In this document: piece by piece, positions 27,939 through 38,285 of the stretch
Numbering within the stretch: position 1 is the first letter of the stretch
Layout: every line of letters starts with the position of its first letter
Source of the DNA: Comamonas odontotermitis
Lineage (GTDB): Bacteria > Pseudomonadota > Gammaproteobacteria > Burkholderiales > Burkholderiaceae_C
Reading direction: 5' to 3'
DNA: 64,000 nt
Assembly (NCBI RefSeq): GCF_020080045.1
Contig: NZ_CP083451.1
Location: 3,459,001-3,523,000 of the forward strand
Position numbers and translations under genes: made by a program
The notes under the pieces: generated by a model
What the model saw: only the letters and a program-made list of their open reading frames with translations
The model's database searches: none
Told to the model about the DNA's origin: nothing

Positions 27939-29408
27939 CTACTTCAGCGGGCGGATCAGTACATACTGGGTCCATTCGCCCCGGCGGAACAAGACATTCA
28001 CAGGCTTGGATTTATCCGCCTTGGCCACAGCCGCATCAAACTGTTTGACATCAGCGATCTCCGTGTTCGCGATTCCCAGGATGACATCGCCTTGCTTCAG
28101 ACCGGCTCGGGCAGCGGCCTCGTCTGCAGAAACAATCTGAACACCCCCCTTGAGGTTCAAAGTCTTGCGCTGGGCATCGGTCAGATCGCTGACCACCAGG
28201 CCCAATTGCTGCGCGGCAGTGGAAGGCTTGGCTTTTTCAGGCTCCTTGCCTGCACCCGTCTTTGCCGCGGTTTCCGACGGAATCTCCACAATGGTGATGG
28301 GCAGGTCCAGGGTCTTGCCACGTCGGAATACGGTCACCGTGCTCTTGGAGCCGGGCTTGGTATTGCCAACCCAACGCGGCAGATCCGCCAATTTCTCCAG
28401 CGGCTTGCCATCGAACTTGGTGATCACATCACCCGCTTCCACCCCCGCCTTTTCGGCAGGCGATCCGCTCTCCACGCCAGTGACCAGCGCACCCTGCGCC
28501 TTGCCCAGGCCAATGGACTCCGCCACATCCTTGTTGACAGTCGAAATCTGCACACCGATCTTGCCACGCACGACACGTCCCGTTGCTCGCAATTGGTCGC
28601 TCACGCGCACCGCTTCATCAATCGGGATGGAAAAGGAAATCCCCATGAAGCCGCCCGAGCGGGAATAGATCTGGCTGTTGATACCGACTACTTCGCCACG
28701 CATGTTCAGCAGCGGACCACCTGAGTTGCCAGGGTTGATGGCAACATCGGTCTGGATAAAGGGGAGGTAGTCACCCGTATCCCGCTGCTTGGCAGACACG
28801 ATGCCGGCAGTGACCGAGTTTTCCAGGCCAAAAGGCGAGCCGATTGCCATGACCCACTCGCCTACGCGCAGACGGTTCACATCGCCGATCTTGACCGCAG
28901 GCAAGCCCGTAGCTTCGATCTTGACCACAGCCACGTCGGTGCGCTTGTCCGCACCAATGATCTTGGCCTTGAACTCCCGCTTGTCGGTCAGGGTCACGAT
29001 CACATCATCGGCGCCTTCAACCACATGGGCGTTGGTCATCACATAGCCATCCGAGGTCAGGATGAAACCAGAACCCAGGCCACTGGGCTGCTCTTCGTCG
29101 CTATCGGGTTTTTGCGGACGTTGCTGCCGGGGGATGCTTGGCACCGGCAAACCAAAGCGCTTGAAGAACTCCAGCATCTCCGGGTCCATGCCGCTTTGCG
29201 CATTTCGGCTGGAAACTTTTTCCATCGTTCGAATATTGACCACCGACGGACCTACCTGATCCACAAGATCAGTGAAATCCGGCAGTCCACGCACGACCGG
29301 CGCGGTGGTCTGCGCCTGCGCTGCCACCGGCAGCATCACCGCACTGCTGATCGACAGAATGGCCGCCAATGCACTGACCTGGAAAGGTTTCCAACGCTTG
29401 ATAGACAT
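27939..29408 (-). CDS. Periplasmic serine protease DegP/DegQ (MucD-like)
   Basis: A 489-aa protein with a signal peptide cleaved near AAQAQ (residue 33). The trypsin-like domain has the triad His128 (TNAHVVEGA), Asp158 (RTDVAVVK) and Ser229 (NPGNSGGPL). Two PDZ domains follow (about 290-375 and 395-480). HtrA proteases degrade or refold damaged envelope proteins. The start ATG 29408 has AGGAG 5 bases upstream; the longer frame to 29588 covers promoter and terminator. It is downstream of rpoE-rseA but separated by a terminator, and a sigma-E-like promoter precedes it. Confidence 0.95.
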   Translation of the reverse strand: MSIKRWKPFQVSALAAILSISSAVMLPVAAQAQTTAPVVRGLPDFTDLVDQVGPSVVNIRTMEKVSSRNAQSGMDPEMLEFFKRFGLPVPSIPRQQRPQKPDSDEEQPSGLGSGFILTSDGYVMTNAHVVEGADDVIVTLTDKREFKAKIIGADKRTDVAVVKIEATGLPAVKIGDVNRLRVGEWVMAIGSPFGLENSVTAGIVSAKQRDTGDYLPFIQTDVAINPGNSGGPLLNMRGEVVGINSQIYSRSGGFMGISFSIPIDEAVRVSDQLRATGRVVRGKIGVQISTVNKDVAESIGLGKAQGALVTGVESGSPAEKAGVEAGDVITKFDGKPLEKLADLPRWVGNTKPGSKSTVTVFRRGKTLDLPITIVEIPSETAAKTGAGKEPEKAKPSTAAQQLGLVVSDLTDAQRKTLNLKGGVQIVSADEAAARAGLKQGDVILGIANTEIADVKQFDAAVAKADKSKPVNVLFRRGEWTQYVLIRPLK

Positions 29409-29476
29409 ATCACTCCTCACAAAGATGACTGTGCGCTGCAGAAGGCTTGCCTCCAGGAACACAGCGCAATGCAGCA

Positions 29477-29504
29477 TTGGAGACACAAACCTTTGCGAGG
29501 TTCC
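29477..29504 (-). promoter_or_regulatory. Candidate sigma-E promoter of degQ
   Basis: On the minus strand GGAACCT (29498-29504), a 16-base spacer, then TCCAA (29477-29481) fits the GGAACTT-N16-TCnnA pattern of RpoE promoters, about 70 bases before the protease start and near its regulator rpoE. Confidence 0.5.
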
Positions 29505-29572
29505 TCCGATGCATCCTTTGACAGATGCGCCATAAAGCACGGGTTTCAAGAGAGGAAAACCGCTTTGGGAAT

Positions 29573-29598
29573 AAAAAACACCTGCCAAGGCAGGTGCT
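29573..29598 (-). terminator. Terminator after rseA
   Basis: On the minus strand CACCTGCC and GGCAGGTG form an 8-bp stem with a two-base loop and a run of six T. It separates rpoE-rseA from degQ. Confidence 0.8.
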
Positions 29599-29645
29599 GA
29601 TTGAATTAACTGGGTTGAACTACCTACTGAGAGATGCTCCGTCCG

Positions 29646-30374
29646 TCAGCACAGTCGCGAGGGTTTGTCCGCACAGCCCCCTGCTTTCTTTTCCGCATTG
29701 AAGGTGGCATTGCGCAAGAAACTGGCCGGCATCTGCAGATTGGCAGTGCCGCCAATCTGGCCACGCGCAGCCATCAGCTCGTCCAGACGTGGATCACGCA
29801 GCATGATGGTGGCATTCTGCCCCACAGTCACCGGCATCTGCACCAGCCCCTGGGTGGATGCTGGTGCTGCACTCGCCAGTTGCTGGCCGCCCTTGTCGGG
29901 ACCGGAGGACAGCAGAGAGATGGAATTCCATCCCACCATGGCCACCGCCGCCACGGAAGCAAGCCCTGCCACCATCTTCCAGCGGAATACGGAGTGGTTG
30001 GCCGCCTCTTGCACCGCCACCGGGCGTGGGGCTTTGGCCAGGTCAGGCACTTTCACTTCACCCACCTGGGGTTGGTTGAATGCCGCAACCAATGGTACCT
30101 CTTGATCGATCTGGCACTGAAGACGGGCCCAGAAGGCCTGAGGGTCCGTATGGATCGGTGCGGCCTGCATGGCCAGGGGGCCACGCATGGCTTCACCGAT
30201 CAACAGGTAGGAATGCAGCGACGTTGCGGCCGACGCGGCCACGCCATCTGCCTCAGGCATTTCAGCCAGCAACTGCGCAAGCCCATCGTCATCGAGCTCG
30301 TCATCGATACATGCAGACAACTGCTCCAAAGCAGCCACCGACATCCTGTTTGGTGCTTGGTTTTCGAGATTCAT
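29646..30374 (-). CDS. rseA: Anti-sigma-E factor RseA
   Basis: A 242-aa single-pass protein. The N-terminal cytoplasmic part has the RseA signature MSVAALEQLSACIDDELDDDGLAQLLAEMP, which binds RpoE; a membrane segment follows near residue 125-145 (MVAGLASVAAVAMVGWNSISL); the periplasmic tail has DPRLDELMAARGQIGGTANLQMPASFLRNATF, common to betaproteobacterial RseA. Start 30374 gives AGGA about 8 bases upstream; ATG 30380 is possible. It lies 51 bases after rpoE. No rseB follows, which is unusual compared with the enteric operon. Confidence 0.9.
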   Translation of the reverse strand: MNLENQAPNRMSVAALEQLSACIDDELDDDGLAQLLAEMPEADGVAASAATSLHSYLLIGEAMRGPLAMQAAPIHTDPQAFWARLQCQIDQEVPLVAAFNQPQVGEVKVPDLAKAPRPVAVQEAANHSVFRWKMVAGLASVAAVAMVGWNSISLLSSGPDKGGQQLASAAPASTQGLVQMPVTVGQNATIMLRDPRLDELMAARGQIGGTANLQMPASFLRNATFNAEKKAGGCADKPSRLC

Positions 30375-30425
30375 AGCCATATTCCTCGCGGGCCCATGCC
30401 TTTGCAACCAGTCCTCAAATGATCG

Positions 30426-31061
30426 CTACCAACGCTTGCCAGACTGGCGTTCAAGCATCGGTTTTACCTTGGTGGAAATAGCCTCTCGGGCACGGAAAAT
30501 GCGCGAGCGCACCGTTCCGATAGGACAGTCCATCGTCTCGGCAATGTCTTCATACGACATGCCTTCTATCTCCCGCAGCACGATCGCCTGACGCAAATCT
30601 TCAGGCAAGGCATCCATGGCCGCATTGACCGCCTGGGCGATCTCCTGGGCCGCAATGACCGTCTCCGGGGTTTCGTCGCTGGTTAGTTCTCTTGTCGGCG
30701 CAGAAGTTTCATCGTCGTCATCATTTCCACGCAATGCACTCTCTGTCATCACCGGATTGCGGTTCAGCTCCACCATGGCCTTCTTGGCCGTATTGACCGC
30801 AATACGGTAAAGCCAGGTGTAGAACTGCGCCTCTCCGCGAAATTGCGGCAGCGCACGGTAGGCGCGCAAGAAAGTCTCCTGCGCCAGATCCGGCACCAGA
30901 TCCACATCGCGAATCATTCGCGCAATCAGCCGTTCGATGCGTCGCTGGTACTTCATCACCAGCAAACCGTAGGCCTTCTGGTCACCTGCAACGGTGCGCT
31001 GCACCAATTGCAGGTCGGTATCGTTCGCGCCTGGGGCTGGTGCCATTGGCGTTCCCGTCAT
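30426..31061 (-). CDS. rpoE: RNA polymerase sigma-E factor
   Basis: A 211-aa ECF sigma factor. Region 2 is YGLLVMKYQRRIERLIARMIRD and DLVPDLAQETFLRAYRALPQFRGEAQFYTWLYRIAVNTAKK; region 4 is LPEDLRQAIVLREIEGMSYEDIAETMDCPIGTVRSRIFRAREAI. RpoE drives the envelope-stress response and is held by RseA, encoded next. ATG 31061 and ATG 31046 are both usable. Confidence 0.97.
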   Translation of the reverse strand: MTGTPMAPAPGANDTDLQLVQRTVAGDQKAYGLLVMKYQRRIERLIARMIRDVDLVPDLAQETFLRAYRALPQFRGEAQFYTWLYRIAVNTAKKAMVELNRNPVMTESALRGNDDDDETSAPTRELTSDETPETVIAAQEIAQAVNAAMDALPEDLRQAIVLREIEGMSYEDIAETMDCPIGTVRSRIFRAREAISTKVKPMLERQSGKRW

Positions 31062-31124
31062 AGGTTGTGTTCTCTTCGCGCTACAGACATGCAGCTCTTG
31101 TTGTTGGTTGGTCAGCTGCAGGCG

Positions 31125-31631
31125 TCACGCCACAGGGGCGCTCTGTTGGTCAGCAACGATGGACGAGTATAAGACCCGCCGAATATCCGGCCAATGTTCT
31201 GGATTAGTGGCTTGCGCAATCAGCAGCCATCGAACCCTGGTCGTCGATGGCCGCAGTACCGTCGCACGCAGCAGAATCCAGCGCTGGGCATCCATGGCCA
31301 CCGTGCACCGCACCAGTTCCTCTCCATCCGCAACTGGTGATGCTCCTCCATGACAAATGCGCCACTTGGAGCCATTCCAGTGCAAAAAAGTTCCGGGGCG
31401 CCAGAGGGATAGGTTTGTAACAGCCAGACCAGCCAGCACCCACGCGACGCCCAGCAGCCACTGCTGCCATTGCAGAGGATCCGAGGCCAGGCGCCACGCA
31501 GCACCAAGCCCACCCGCGCCCAGAAGGCCAGCGAGCACTCCACAGCGAATCCAGCCGGGACGAACCAACGGATACGCAACGGGTGTTGCCAGCGCAACAT
31601 GTGGGGACCGGCGGCGAACGTTTACCTCCAT
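31125..31631 (-). CDS. Membrane protein between fabF and rpoE, unknown function
   Basis: A 168-aa protein that I cannot name with confidence. It has two adjacent hydrophobic helices (CGVLAGLLGAGGLGAAW and WLLGVAWVLAGLAVTNLSLW), then a soluble part (FLHWNGSKWRICHG, DAQRWILLRATVLRP, RWLLIAQATNPEHWPDIRRVLYS). The two-helix hairpin followed by a W-G-W type domain recalls the YgfX/CptA group, but only weakly. The start ATG 31631 leaves the fabF terminator outside the gene. It lies 63 bases before rpoE, so the two may be co-transcribed. Confidence 0.65.
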   Translation of the reverse strand: MEVNVRRRSPHVALATPVAYPLVRPGWIRCGVLAGLLGAGGLGAAWRLASDPLQWQQWLLGVAWVLAGLAVTNLSLWRPGTFLHWNGSKWRICHGGASPVADGEELVRCTVAMDAQRWILLRATVLRPSTTRVRWLLIAQATNPEHWPDIRRVLYSSIVADQQSAPVA

Positions 31632-31710
31632 GGCATCGATTGTGCTGGCTTTCAGGCCACCAGTGCACATCGCAGCGCAGGTGTTGGAAACGCGCAAAAT
31701 CAATGCACAA

Positions 31711-31737
31711 AACAAAAGGTCTCCCAAAGGGAGACCT
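31711..31737 (-). terminator. Terminator after fabF
   Basis: On the minus strand GGTCTCCC and GGGAGACC form a stem with a three-base loop followed by TTTTG. Confidence 0.75.
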
Positions 31738-31770
31738 GATGATGGGTTTGGGCCAGGTTTTCAGGCGCGC

Positions 31771-33015
31771 TCAAACACGCTTGAATACCAAGGTGCCGTT
31801 GGTACCGCCAAAGCCAAAGTTGTTCTTGACAGCGATTTCCAGCTTGGCATCACGCGCCGTATTGGCGCAATAGTCCAGATCGCACTCTGGGTCCTGGTCC
31901 ACCAGATTGATGGTCGGAGGAATCTTCTGATCCTTGAGCGCCATCACGGTGAACACGCTTTCCAGGCCGCCTGCGCCACCCAGCAGGTGACCCGTCATCG
32001 ACTTGGTCGAACTGATCACCATCTTCTTGGCATGGTCACCCATTGCCGCCTTGATGGCATTGGTTTCGTTCAGATCGCCCAGCGGAGTCGATGTGCCGTG
32101 CGCATTCAGGTAATCCACCTGATCGGCGTTCACACCGGCATTGCGCAGCGCGCCCTGCATGGCCCGGCGAGGGCCATCCATATTGGGAGCGGTCATGTGA
32201 CCCGCATCAGCGCTCATGCCGTAGCCCAGCAATTCGGCATAGATCTTGGCGCCACGGGCCTTGGCATGCTCGTATTCTTCAAGCACTACCACGCCTGCGC
32301 CTTCACCCAGCACAAAGCCGTCACGGCCCTTGTCCCAGGGGCGCGACGCCGCCTTGGGGTCATCATTGCGAGTGGAAAGTGCGCGCATTGCGGCAAATCC
32401 GCCCACTCCCAACGGGGAAACTGTAGATTCGGTACCGCCTGCGATCATGACGTCGGCATCGCCGTACTCGATCAATCGACCTGCTTCACCAATGCAGTGC
32501 AAGCCAGTCGTGCAAGCCGTCACTACCGAAAGGTTGGGCCCCTTGAAGCCAAACCGCATCGATACATGGCCTGCAACCATGTTGATGATGGAGGCAGGTA
32601 CAAAGAAAGGCGTGATTCGGCGGGCGCCACGGCGTTCGTATTCGCTGTGGGTGTCCTCAATCAGCGGCAGACCGCCGATGCCGGAACCAATCACCACACC
32701 GATACGCGCAGCCAACTCCTCGTCCAGCGCCTGGCCAGTGGCCAGACCGGCATCTGTCACTGCTTCTTGTGCAGCGGCAATGCCATAGTGGATGAAGGTG
32801 TCCATCGTGCGTGCTTCCTTGGCACTCATATAGGACTCAAGATTGAACCCTTTGACCTCGCCTGCAATCTTGCAGCTGAAGTCGGTGGTGTCAAACTTGG
32901 TAATGAGGTCAATGCCGGACTGGCCAGCCAATATGTTGGACCAGGCTTCAGCAACCGTGTTTCCCACGGGGCTGATGCAACCCAGACCAGTCACGACGAC
33001 GCGACGGCGACTCAT
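31771..33015 (-). CDS. fabF: 3-oxoacyl-ACP synthase II
   Basis: A 414-aa condensing enzyme with the Cys-His-His triad: cysteine in [19 protein letters not shown], histidines in [13 protein letters not shown] and [36 protein letters not shown] is also typical. It elongates acyl-ACP with malonyl-ACP and controls unsaturated chain length with temperature in E. coli. It is the last gene of the fatty-acid cluster and is followed by a terminator. Confidence 0.98.
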   Translation of the reverse strand: MSRRRVVVTGLGCISPVGNTVAEAWSNILAGQSGIDLITKFDTTDFSCKIAGEVKGFNLESYMSAKEARTMDTFIHYGIAAAQEAVTDAGLATGQALDEELAARIGVVIGSGIGGLPLIEDTHSEYERRGARRITPFFVPASIINMVAGHVSMRFGFKGPNLSVVTACTTGLHCIGEAGRLIEYGDADVMIAGGTESTVSPLGVGGFAAMRALSTRNDDPKAASRPWDKGRDGFVLGEGAGVVVLEEYEHAKARGAKIYAELLGYGMSADAGHMTAPNMDGPRRAMQGALRNAGVNADQVDYLNAHGTSTPLGDLNETNAIKAAMGDHAKKMVISSTKSMTGHLLGGAGGLESVFTVMALKDQKIPPTINLVDQDPECDLDYCANTARDAKLEIAVKNNFGFGGTNGTLVFKRV

Positions 33016-33097
33016 GCGTTACAGCTTTCTTGTTGGTCTCTCGGAGTTGCGGCAAGACACTTGCGCCCTGTCGGGCGCCAAGTGCATGCGCAATCAA

Positions 33098-33373
<276 letters not shown>

Positions 33374-33442
33374 CTAGCTGCTTCAGCAATACCTGAGTGC
33401 AACTTGCCGTCGCGAGGAAACGGCTTTTAACTTCTGCCAAAC

Positions 33443-34189
33443 CTACATGTACATGCCGCCATTGACATGCAACTCCTGCCCGGTCACATAACCGGCACCA
33501 TCCGATGCCAGATAGACCACAGCGTTGGCAATGTCTTGCGGCTGTCCCAGCTTACCCAAAGCGATCTGCGATTGCAGCGCTTTCTTCTGATCCTCAGGAA
33601 GCTGGGCCGTCATGTCGGTCTCGATAAAACCAGGCGCCACGCAGTTTACCGTGATGCCGCGGCTGCCCAACTCCTTGGCCAGCGAACGCGTCATACCGGC
33701 GACGCCCGCCTTGGCCGCAGCGTAATTGGCCTGCCCGGCATTGCCGGAAGCGCCCACTACGCTGGTAATGCTGATGATACGGCCAAAACGCTGCTTCATC
33801 ATCGGACGGATCGCAGCGCGGCTCGCTCCGAAGACTGCCTTCAAGTTGGTGCCGAGCACGGCGTCCCAATCCTCATCCTTCATGCGCATGGCCAGGGTAT
33901 CGCGCGTGATACCGGCGTTGTTCACCAGCACATGCAGGCCGCCCTGGTTCTTGACCAATTCGTCAATCAGCGCCTCGACGGCCGTGCCATTGTTCACATC
34001 CAGCGCCACGCCGCGTGAACCAGGGAAGGCTGACAGGGCCTGCGAAATCTTGGCAGCGCCGTCTTCGGTGGTAGCCGTGCCCACCACCTGGTAGCCGGCA
34101 GCGCCCAATGCTTGCGCAATGGCAGCGCCAATACCGCGCGATGCACCTGTGACCAGGGCTACTTTGGCTGTTTGGGTTGCTTCAGTCAT
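33443..34189 (-). CDS. fabG: 3-oxoacyl-ACP reductase
   Basis: A 248-aa short-chain dehydrogenase. NADPH site VTGASRGIGAAIAQALGAAGY, NNAGITRDTLAMRM, catalytic Ser-Tyr-Lys in SITSVVGASGNAGQANYAAAKAG, and the C terminus GYVTGQELHVNGGMYM. It reduces 3-oxoacyl-ACP. The start overlaps the fabD stop by four bases, indicating translational coupling. Confidence 0.98.
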   Translation of the reverse strand: MTEATQTAKVALVTGASRGIGAAIAQALGAAGYQVVGTATTEDGAAKISQALSAFPGSRGVALDVNNGTAVEALIDELVKNQGGLHVLVNNAGITRDTLAMRMKDEDWDAVLGTNLKAVFGASRAAIRPMMKQRFGRIISITSVVGASGNAGQANYAAAKAGVAGMTRSLAKELGSRGITVNCVAPGFIETDMTAQLPEDQKKALQSQIALGKLGQPQDIANAVVYLASDGAGYVTGQELHVNGGMYM

Positions 34190-35130
34190 GCAATTGCTTC
34201 TTTGGTTTCCTGCAGGGTAACAGGGTCATACAGGGCTACGCCCACCATATCCGGATCGATGCGCTTGGTCATGCCGGTCAGCACCTTGCCGGGGCCGCAC
34301 TCTACCAGATGCGTAGCTCCCATGGAGCGCAGCTTCTGCACGCATTCCACCCATCGCACCGGGCCAAAAGCCTGGCGGTACAGCGCGTCGCGAATGGCAT
34401 CGGCCTCCGTTTGCACCGCCACATCGATATTGTTGAGCACCGGGATCTGCGGTGCAGCGAGCTGCAGGCCCGCCAGCGCAGCCTTCAGCTTTTCCGCAGC
34501 CGGTTTCATCAGGCTCGAATGGAAAGGTGCCGATACCGGCAGTGGCAGCGCACGCTTGGCACCCGCCTCTTTCACCGTCACGCTGGCTGCTTCGACTGCC
34601 GCCTTCGAGCCGGCAATCACGGTCTGGCCGGGGTCGTTGAAGTTCACGGCCTCCACCACCTCCGTACCGCCCATCCTGGCAGTCACTTCGGCACAAGCCG
34701 CCTTGACCTTCTCCGCATCCAGACCCAGTACGGCAGCCATGGCGCCAGCGCCCACCGGCACGGCTTCCTGCATGGCGGCACCGCGCAGACGCACCAGCGG
34801 CGCCGCCTGGGCCAGCGTCAACACGCCAGCAGCAACCAGTGCCGAGTATTCACCCAGCGAATGTCCAGCCACTGCCATGGGCAGCGCGCCGCCTTCTGCA
34901 CGCCATACGCGCCATGCAGCCACACCGGCCACCAGCATCACAGGCTGGGTATTGGCGGTCAGCGCCAGTGTTTCCTTGGGACCACCATGAATCAGAGCAC
35001 CAATGTCTTGACCCAGCGCATCGGAGGCCTCCTGCAGCGCCTCTCGCACAGCAGGATGGTCGCCCCAGGCGTCGAGCATGCCAACGGCCTGCGAGCCTTG
35101 GCCGGGAAATACGAACGCAAAAGAATTCAT
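34186..35130 (-). CDS. fabD: Malonyl-CoA:ACP transacylase
   Basis: A 314-aa enzyme: FAFVFPGQGSQAVGML at the start, nucleophile serine in VAGHSLGEYSALVAAGVL, and SAPFHSSLMKPAAEKL with the catalytic histidine. It loads malonate onto ACP. The longer frame adds 13 residues before MNSFAF; the shorter start fits the family. Confidence 0.98.
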   Translation of the reverse strand: MNSFAFVFPGQGSQAVGMLDAWGDHPAVREALQEASDALGQDIGALIHGGPKETLALTANTQPVMLVAGVAAWRVWRAEGGALPMAVAGHSLGEYSALVAAGVLTLAQAAPLVRLRGAAMQEAVPVGAGAMAAVLGLDAEKVKAACAEVTARMGGTEVVEAVNFNDPGQTVIAGSKAAVEAASVTVKEAGAKRALPLPVSAPFHSSLMKPAAEKLKAALAGLQLAAPQIPVLNNIDVAVQTEADAIRDALYRQAFGPVRWVECVQKLRSMGATHLVECGPGKVLTGMTKRIDPDMVGVALYDPVTLQETKEAIA

Positions 35131-35196
35131 GTCTCGATTTTCATTGAATTTTTGAATGATATACGGCAATAGCCCAAGCAGACCAAGCGCTTAAAG

Positions 35197-36177
35197 CTAC
35201 ATTTTCAGGAGTACCGCACCCCAGGTAAAGCCACCACCCACGCCTTCGAGCATCACGTTGTGACCCGGCTTGACCTGGCCTGCGCGCACCGCATGGTCAA
35301 GCGCCAGCGGAATCGATGCCGCGGACGTGTTGCCGTGCTGATCAACCGTGACCACCACCTTCTCAGGCGAAAGCTTGAGCTTGCGCGCCGTGCTCATCAT
35401 GATGCGCAGGTTGGCCTGGTGCGGTATCAGCCAGTCGATATCAGCTTCTTGCATGTCGGCCTTGGCCAATGCGGCGCGGGCCGCCTTGTCGAGCACGCCC
35501 ACCGCCAGCTTGAATACGGCCTGGCCGTCCATGCGCAGCATGGGCGAGCCAATCACCTCGCCACCCGAGACATGGCCCGGCACGCACAGGATGTCGACGT
35601 GGCTGCCGTCGGCATGCAACTCGGTTGCCAGGATGCCTGGCTCGCTCGATGCCTCCAGCACCACAGCGCCGGCGCCATCGCCGAAGAGCACGCAGGTGGT
35701 ACGGTCATTGAAATCAAGGATGCGGCTGAACACTTCAGCCCCCACCACCAGCGCGCGCCTGGCGGTGCCGGCCTTGATCATCGCGTCAGCCACCGTCAGG
35801 GCGTAAACAAAGCCGCTGCACACTGCCTGCACATCGAACACCGGGCAGCCATTGGTGATACCCAGCTTGTTCTGCAAAATGGCTGCCGTCGAGGGGAACA
35901 CCATGTCCGGCGTGGACGTGGCCACAATGATCAGATCGATGTCTGCAGCCGCAAGCTTGGCAGCTTCGAGTGCCTTTTTCGAGGCTTCCACGGCCAGATC
36001 GCTGGCTGTCACGTCCGGGGCGGCAAAATGGCGCGCCTTGATCCCGGTACGCTCGACTATCCACTCATCCGAGGTTTCCAGACCGCGCGTAGCCATTTCG
36101 GCCGCCAGATCATCATTGGTGACGCGGCGTGGTGGCAGGTAGCTGCCAGTGCCGGTGATGCGTGAATAAATGCTCAT
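35197..36177 (-). CDS. fabH: 3-oxoacyl-ACP synthase III
   Basis: A 326-aa initiating enzyme with the Cys-His-Asn triad: cysteine in [19 protein letters not shown], histidine in [13 protein letters not shown], asparagine in [16 protein letters not shown]. It condenses acetyl-CoA with malonyl-ACP to start a chain. The fabH-fabD gap (about 65 bases) contains CAAGCGCTTAAAGCTAC, a fragment reminiscent of the dispersed repeat. Confidence 0.98.
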   Translation of the reverse strand: MSIYSRITGTGSYLPPRRVTNDDLAAEMATRGLETSDEWIVERTGIKARHFAAPDVTASDLAVEASKKALEAAKLAAADIDLIIVATSTPDMVFPSTAAILQNKLGITNGCPVFDVQAVCSGFVYALTVADAMIKAGTARRALVVGAEVFSRILDFNDRTTCVLFGDGAGAVVLEASSEPGILATELHADGSHVDILCVPGHVSGGEVIGSPMLRMDGQAVFKLAVGVLDKAARAALAKADMQEADIDWLIPHQANLRIMMSTARKLKLSPEKVVVTVDQHGNTSAASIPLALDHAVRAGQVKPGHNVMLEGVGGGFTWGAVLLKM

Positions 36178-36182
36178 CGATT

Positions 36183-37235
36183 TCAGATAGAAGACGTCAC
36201 AGTTGCGGCAGCAGCGGCGCTGTCTGCCGGCATCAGCAAGGGCGCAGCCGTCTGGATCTTGGTCTGCACACGCCCCAGCAAATCGTTACGGGCCGCATCA
36301 TAAGCGCGGTTGAGCGCATGCTCATAGGCCACCACATCGGCCGAGCCATGGCTTTTGAACACCAGGCCGCGCAAACCGAGTAACGCAGCCCCATTGTAGC
36401 GGCGGTGGTCCATGCGCTTCATCAGGCGCGAAAGCACAGGATAGGCAACAACGGCTGCCAGCTTGGTGAGCAGGTTGCGCTTGAACTCCTGCTTCAAGCC
36501 CCCGGTGATCATGCTGGCCACGCCCTCGCTCGCCTTGAGCGCAACGTTGCCGACAAAGCCATCACAGGTCACGATATCAACCGTGCCCTTGAAGATGTCA
36601 TTGCCTTCGACATTGCCCTGGAAATTGAGGTAACCCGACTGCCCGGCCGCACGCAGCAGCTCGCCGGCGCGCTTGATGACTTCGCTGCCCTTGATGGCTT
36701 CTTCGCCAATGTTCAAAAGGCCTACGCTGGGGTTTTCCTTCTCCTGCAGGGCGCTCACCAGCGCCGAGCCCATGACGGCAAACTGCACCAGATGTTCTGC
36801 TGTGCAATCGACGTTGGCCCCCAGATCCAGCACCGTGGTGGCGCCCCCCTTGGCATGGGGAATCTGTGTGGCGATGGCCGGGCGGTCAATGCCCTCCAGC
36901 GTCTTGAGCAGGTAGCGCGCAATCGCCATCAAGGCGCCGGTATTGCCCGCAGATACCGCCGCCTGCGCAGCGCCTTCCTTGACCTGGCTGATGGCCACGC
37001 GCATGGAAGAGTCCTTCTTCTTGCGCAACGCCACTTCCACGGGATCGTCCATGGTGACGACTTCGCTTGCCGGCACCAGGGTTGCACGCTCGTGCTGGAA
37101 TGACTGCAATGCCTCGGGCTGACCCACCACCAACAGGCGGGCATCAGGATGGGCATCCAAAAACTTCTTGCATGCAGGCAGGGTGACACGGGGACCCGCA
37201 TCACCACCCATGCAATCCACGGCCAGTGTGATCAT
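36183..37235 (-). CDS. plsX: Phosphate acyltransferase PlsX
   Basis: A 350-aa protein beginning [20 protein letters not shown], with [55 protein letters not shown] and [17 protein letters not shown]. It makes acyl-phosphate from acyl-ACP for PlsY, the first step to phosphatidic acid. It is 5 bases upstream of fabH. The start ATG 37235 fits the family; the longer frame is not needed. Confidence 0.97.
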   Translation of the reverse strand: MITLAVDCMGGDAGPRVTLPACKKFLDAHPDARLLVVGQPEALQSFQHERATLVPASEVVTMDDPVEVALRKKKDSSMRVAISQVKEGAAQAAVSAGNTGALMAIARYLLKTLEGIDRPAIATQIPHAKGGATTVLDLGANVDCTAEHLVQFAVMGSALVSALQEKENPSVGLLNIGEEAIKGSEVIKRAGELLRAAGQSGYLNFQGNVEGNDIFKGTVDIVTCDGFVGNVALKASEGVASMITGGLKQEFKRNLLTKLAAVVAYPVLSRLMKRMDHRRYNGAALLGLRGLVFKSHGSADVVAYEHALNRAYDAARNDLLGRVQTKIQTAAPLLMPADSAAAAATVTSSI

Positions 37236-37305
37236 TCGCTCTGCAGTTCTTTGATGTTGCGCCAACGCACTCTATTAAGGAGTGCGCAGCAATCTTGCAA
37301 CAGAA

Positions 37306-37349
37306 TAAAAAAGGCCCGCGCTACACATGCGGTAGCCGCGGGCCTTTTT
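37306..37349 (-). terminator. Terminator between rpmF and plsX
   Basis: AAAAAGGCCCGCG and CGCGGGCCTTTTT, with CTAC/GTAG inside, form a long stem with T runs on both strands. Part of the rpmF transcript probably ends here. Confidence 0.8.
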
Positions 37350-37362
37350 GTACAGCTATGGC

Positions 37363-37545
37363 TTAGGCTTCCGACTTGTTCTTCAGCACTTGGCGGCCAC
37401 GGTAGAAGCCGTTGGGGCTGATGTGGTGACGCAGATGGGTTTCGCCGGTGGTTGGCTCCACAGCGATACCAGGCACGTTCAGTGCATTGTGCGAACGGTG
37501 CATGCCGCGCTTGGAAGGAGATTTCTTGTTTTGTTGAACAGCCAT
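37363..37545 (-). CDS. rpmF: 50S ribosomal protein L32
   Basis: A 60-aa basic protein with [20 protein letters not shown] at the start and [18 protein letters not shown]. It lies in the usual yceD-rpmF-plsX order. The zinc-ribbon cysteines found in some L32 proteins are absent here, as in many proteobacteria. Confidence 0.98.
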   Translation of the reverse strand: MAVQQNKKSPSKRGMHRSHNALNVPGIAVEPTTGETHLRHHISPNGFYRGRQVLKNKSEA

Positions 37546-37701
37546 GATGGCTCCTGAGTCTTGAAAGGGTTGGTGACACGGCCTGCGTAAAACAGACGCA
37601 TGCCCTAAAAATACGCGATTAGCCCATTAAAGACACGAGGGGGATTCGCGCGAAGCCTCAAATTATAGCAAAGATCGCTGGCAGGCTTCAATCCTCGTGC
37701 A

Positions 37702-38259
37702 TCAAGGTTTGGTTTTATCCAGCCGCAGAGATGCCAAAGCAGCAAAAGGATTGGCTTTTTCCGTATTCGCCACCTCGAAATCCTGGGTAGCAGACTCCAG
37801 TTTCAGCTCCACCGGGCATTCGTCGTGCATGGGAACCATGGGGAGCGCCATCAGCAATTCGTCCTCGATCAGCTCATGGGCATTGAAGTGCGGCTCCAGC
37901 ACCAGCACATCCTCCTCGCTCTCGTCATCCAGGGCGGCGGCGGTCGCCTCATCCTTTACAAAGCGGAAAGACCGCTCGGTCTGCACGGCGATATCGGCCG
38001 GACGCAGGCAACGCTGGCACTGCATTTGCACCACGGTATCGGCCTGCAGGTGCAGCCAGGCATGTCCGGGGCCCCCTGCGGCTTCGCGCCACTCGCCATC
38101 CAGCGACCAGCGCACGGGCTGGTCAGTTGCAGCTTCGCCGCGCAGGTCCTCAGCCATCAGACGGGGAAACTGCCCCATCGGCTGATCGCCGTCAAGCTCG
38201 GCTTCATGCTGTGCAAAAGCCTTGATATCAAGGCGGTTGACTGAAAATTCCTTTGTCAT
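37702..38259 (-). CDS. yceD: YceD/DUF177 family protein
   Basis: A 185-aa acidic protein. It has VQMQCQRCLRPADIAVQTERSFRFV, the CxxC motif region of DUF177, and DDESEEDVLVLEPHFNAHELIEDELLMALPMVPMH. It precedes rpmF as in most bacteria. In E. coli and plants DUF177 proteins are linked to 23S rRNA processing; that role is known of the family and inferred here. ATG 38259 is chosen because the extra frame upstream overlaps divergent maf. Confidence 0.9.
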   Translation of the reverse strand: MTKEFSVNRLDIKAFAQHEAELDGDQPMGQFPRLMAEDLRGEAATDQPVRWSLDGEWREAAGGPGHAWLHLQADTVVQMQCQRCLRPADIAVQTERSFRFVKDEATAAALDDESEEDVLVLEPHFNAHELIEDELLMALPMVPMHDECPVELKLESATQDFEVANTEKANPFAALASLRLDKTKP

Positions 38260-38285
38260 GCGCGCCAGTGTAAGAGAATCTGGGC

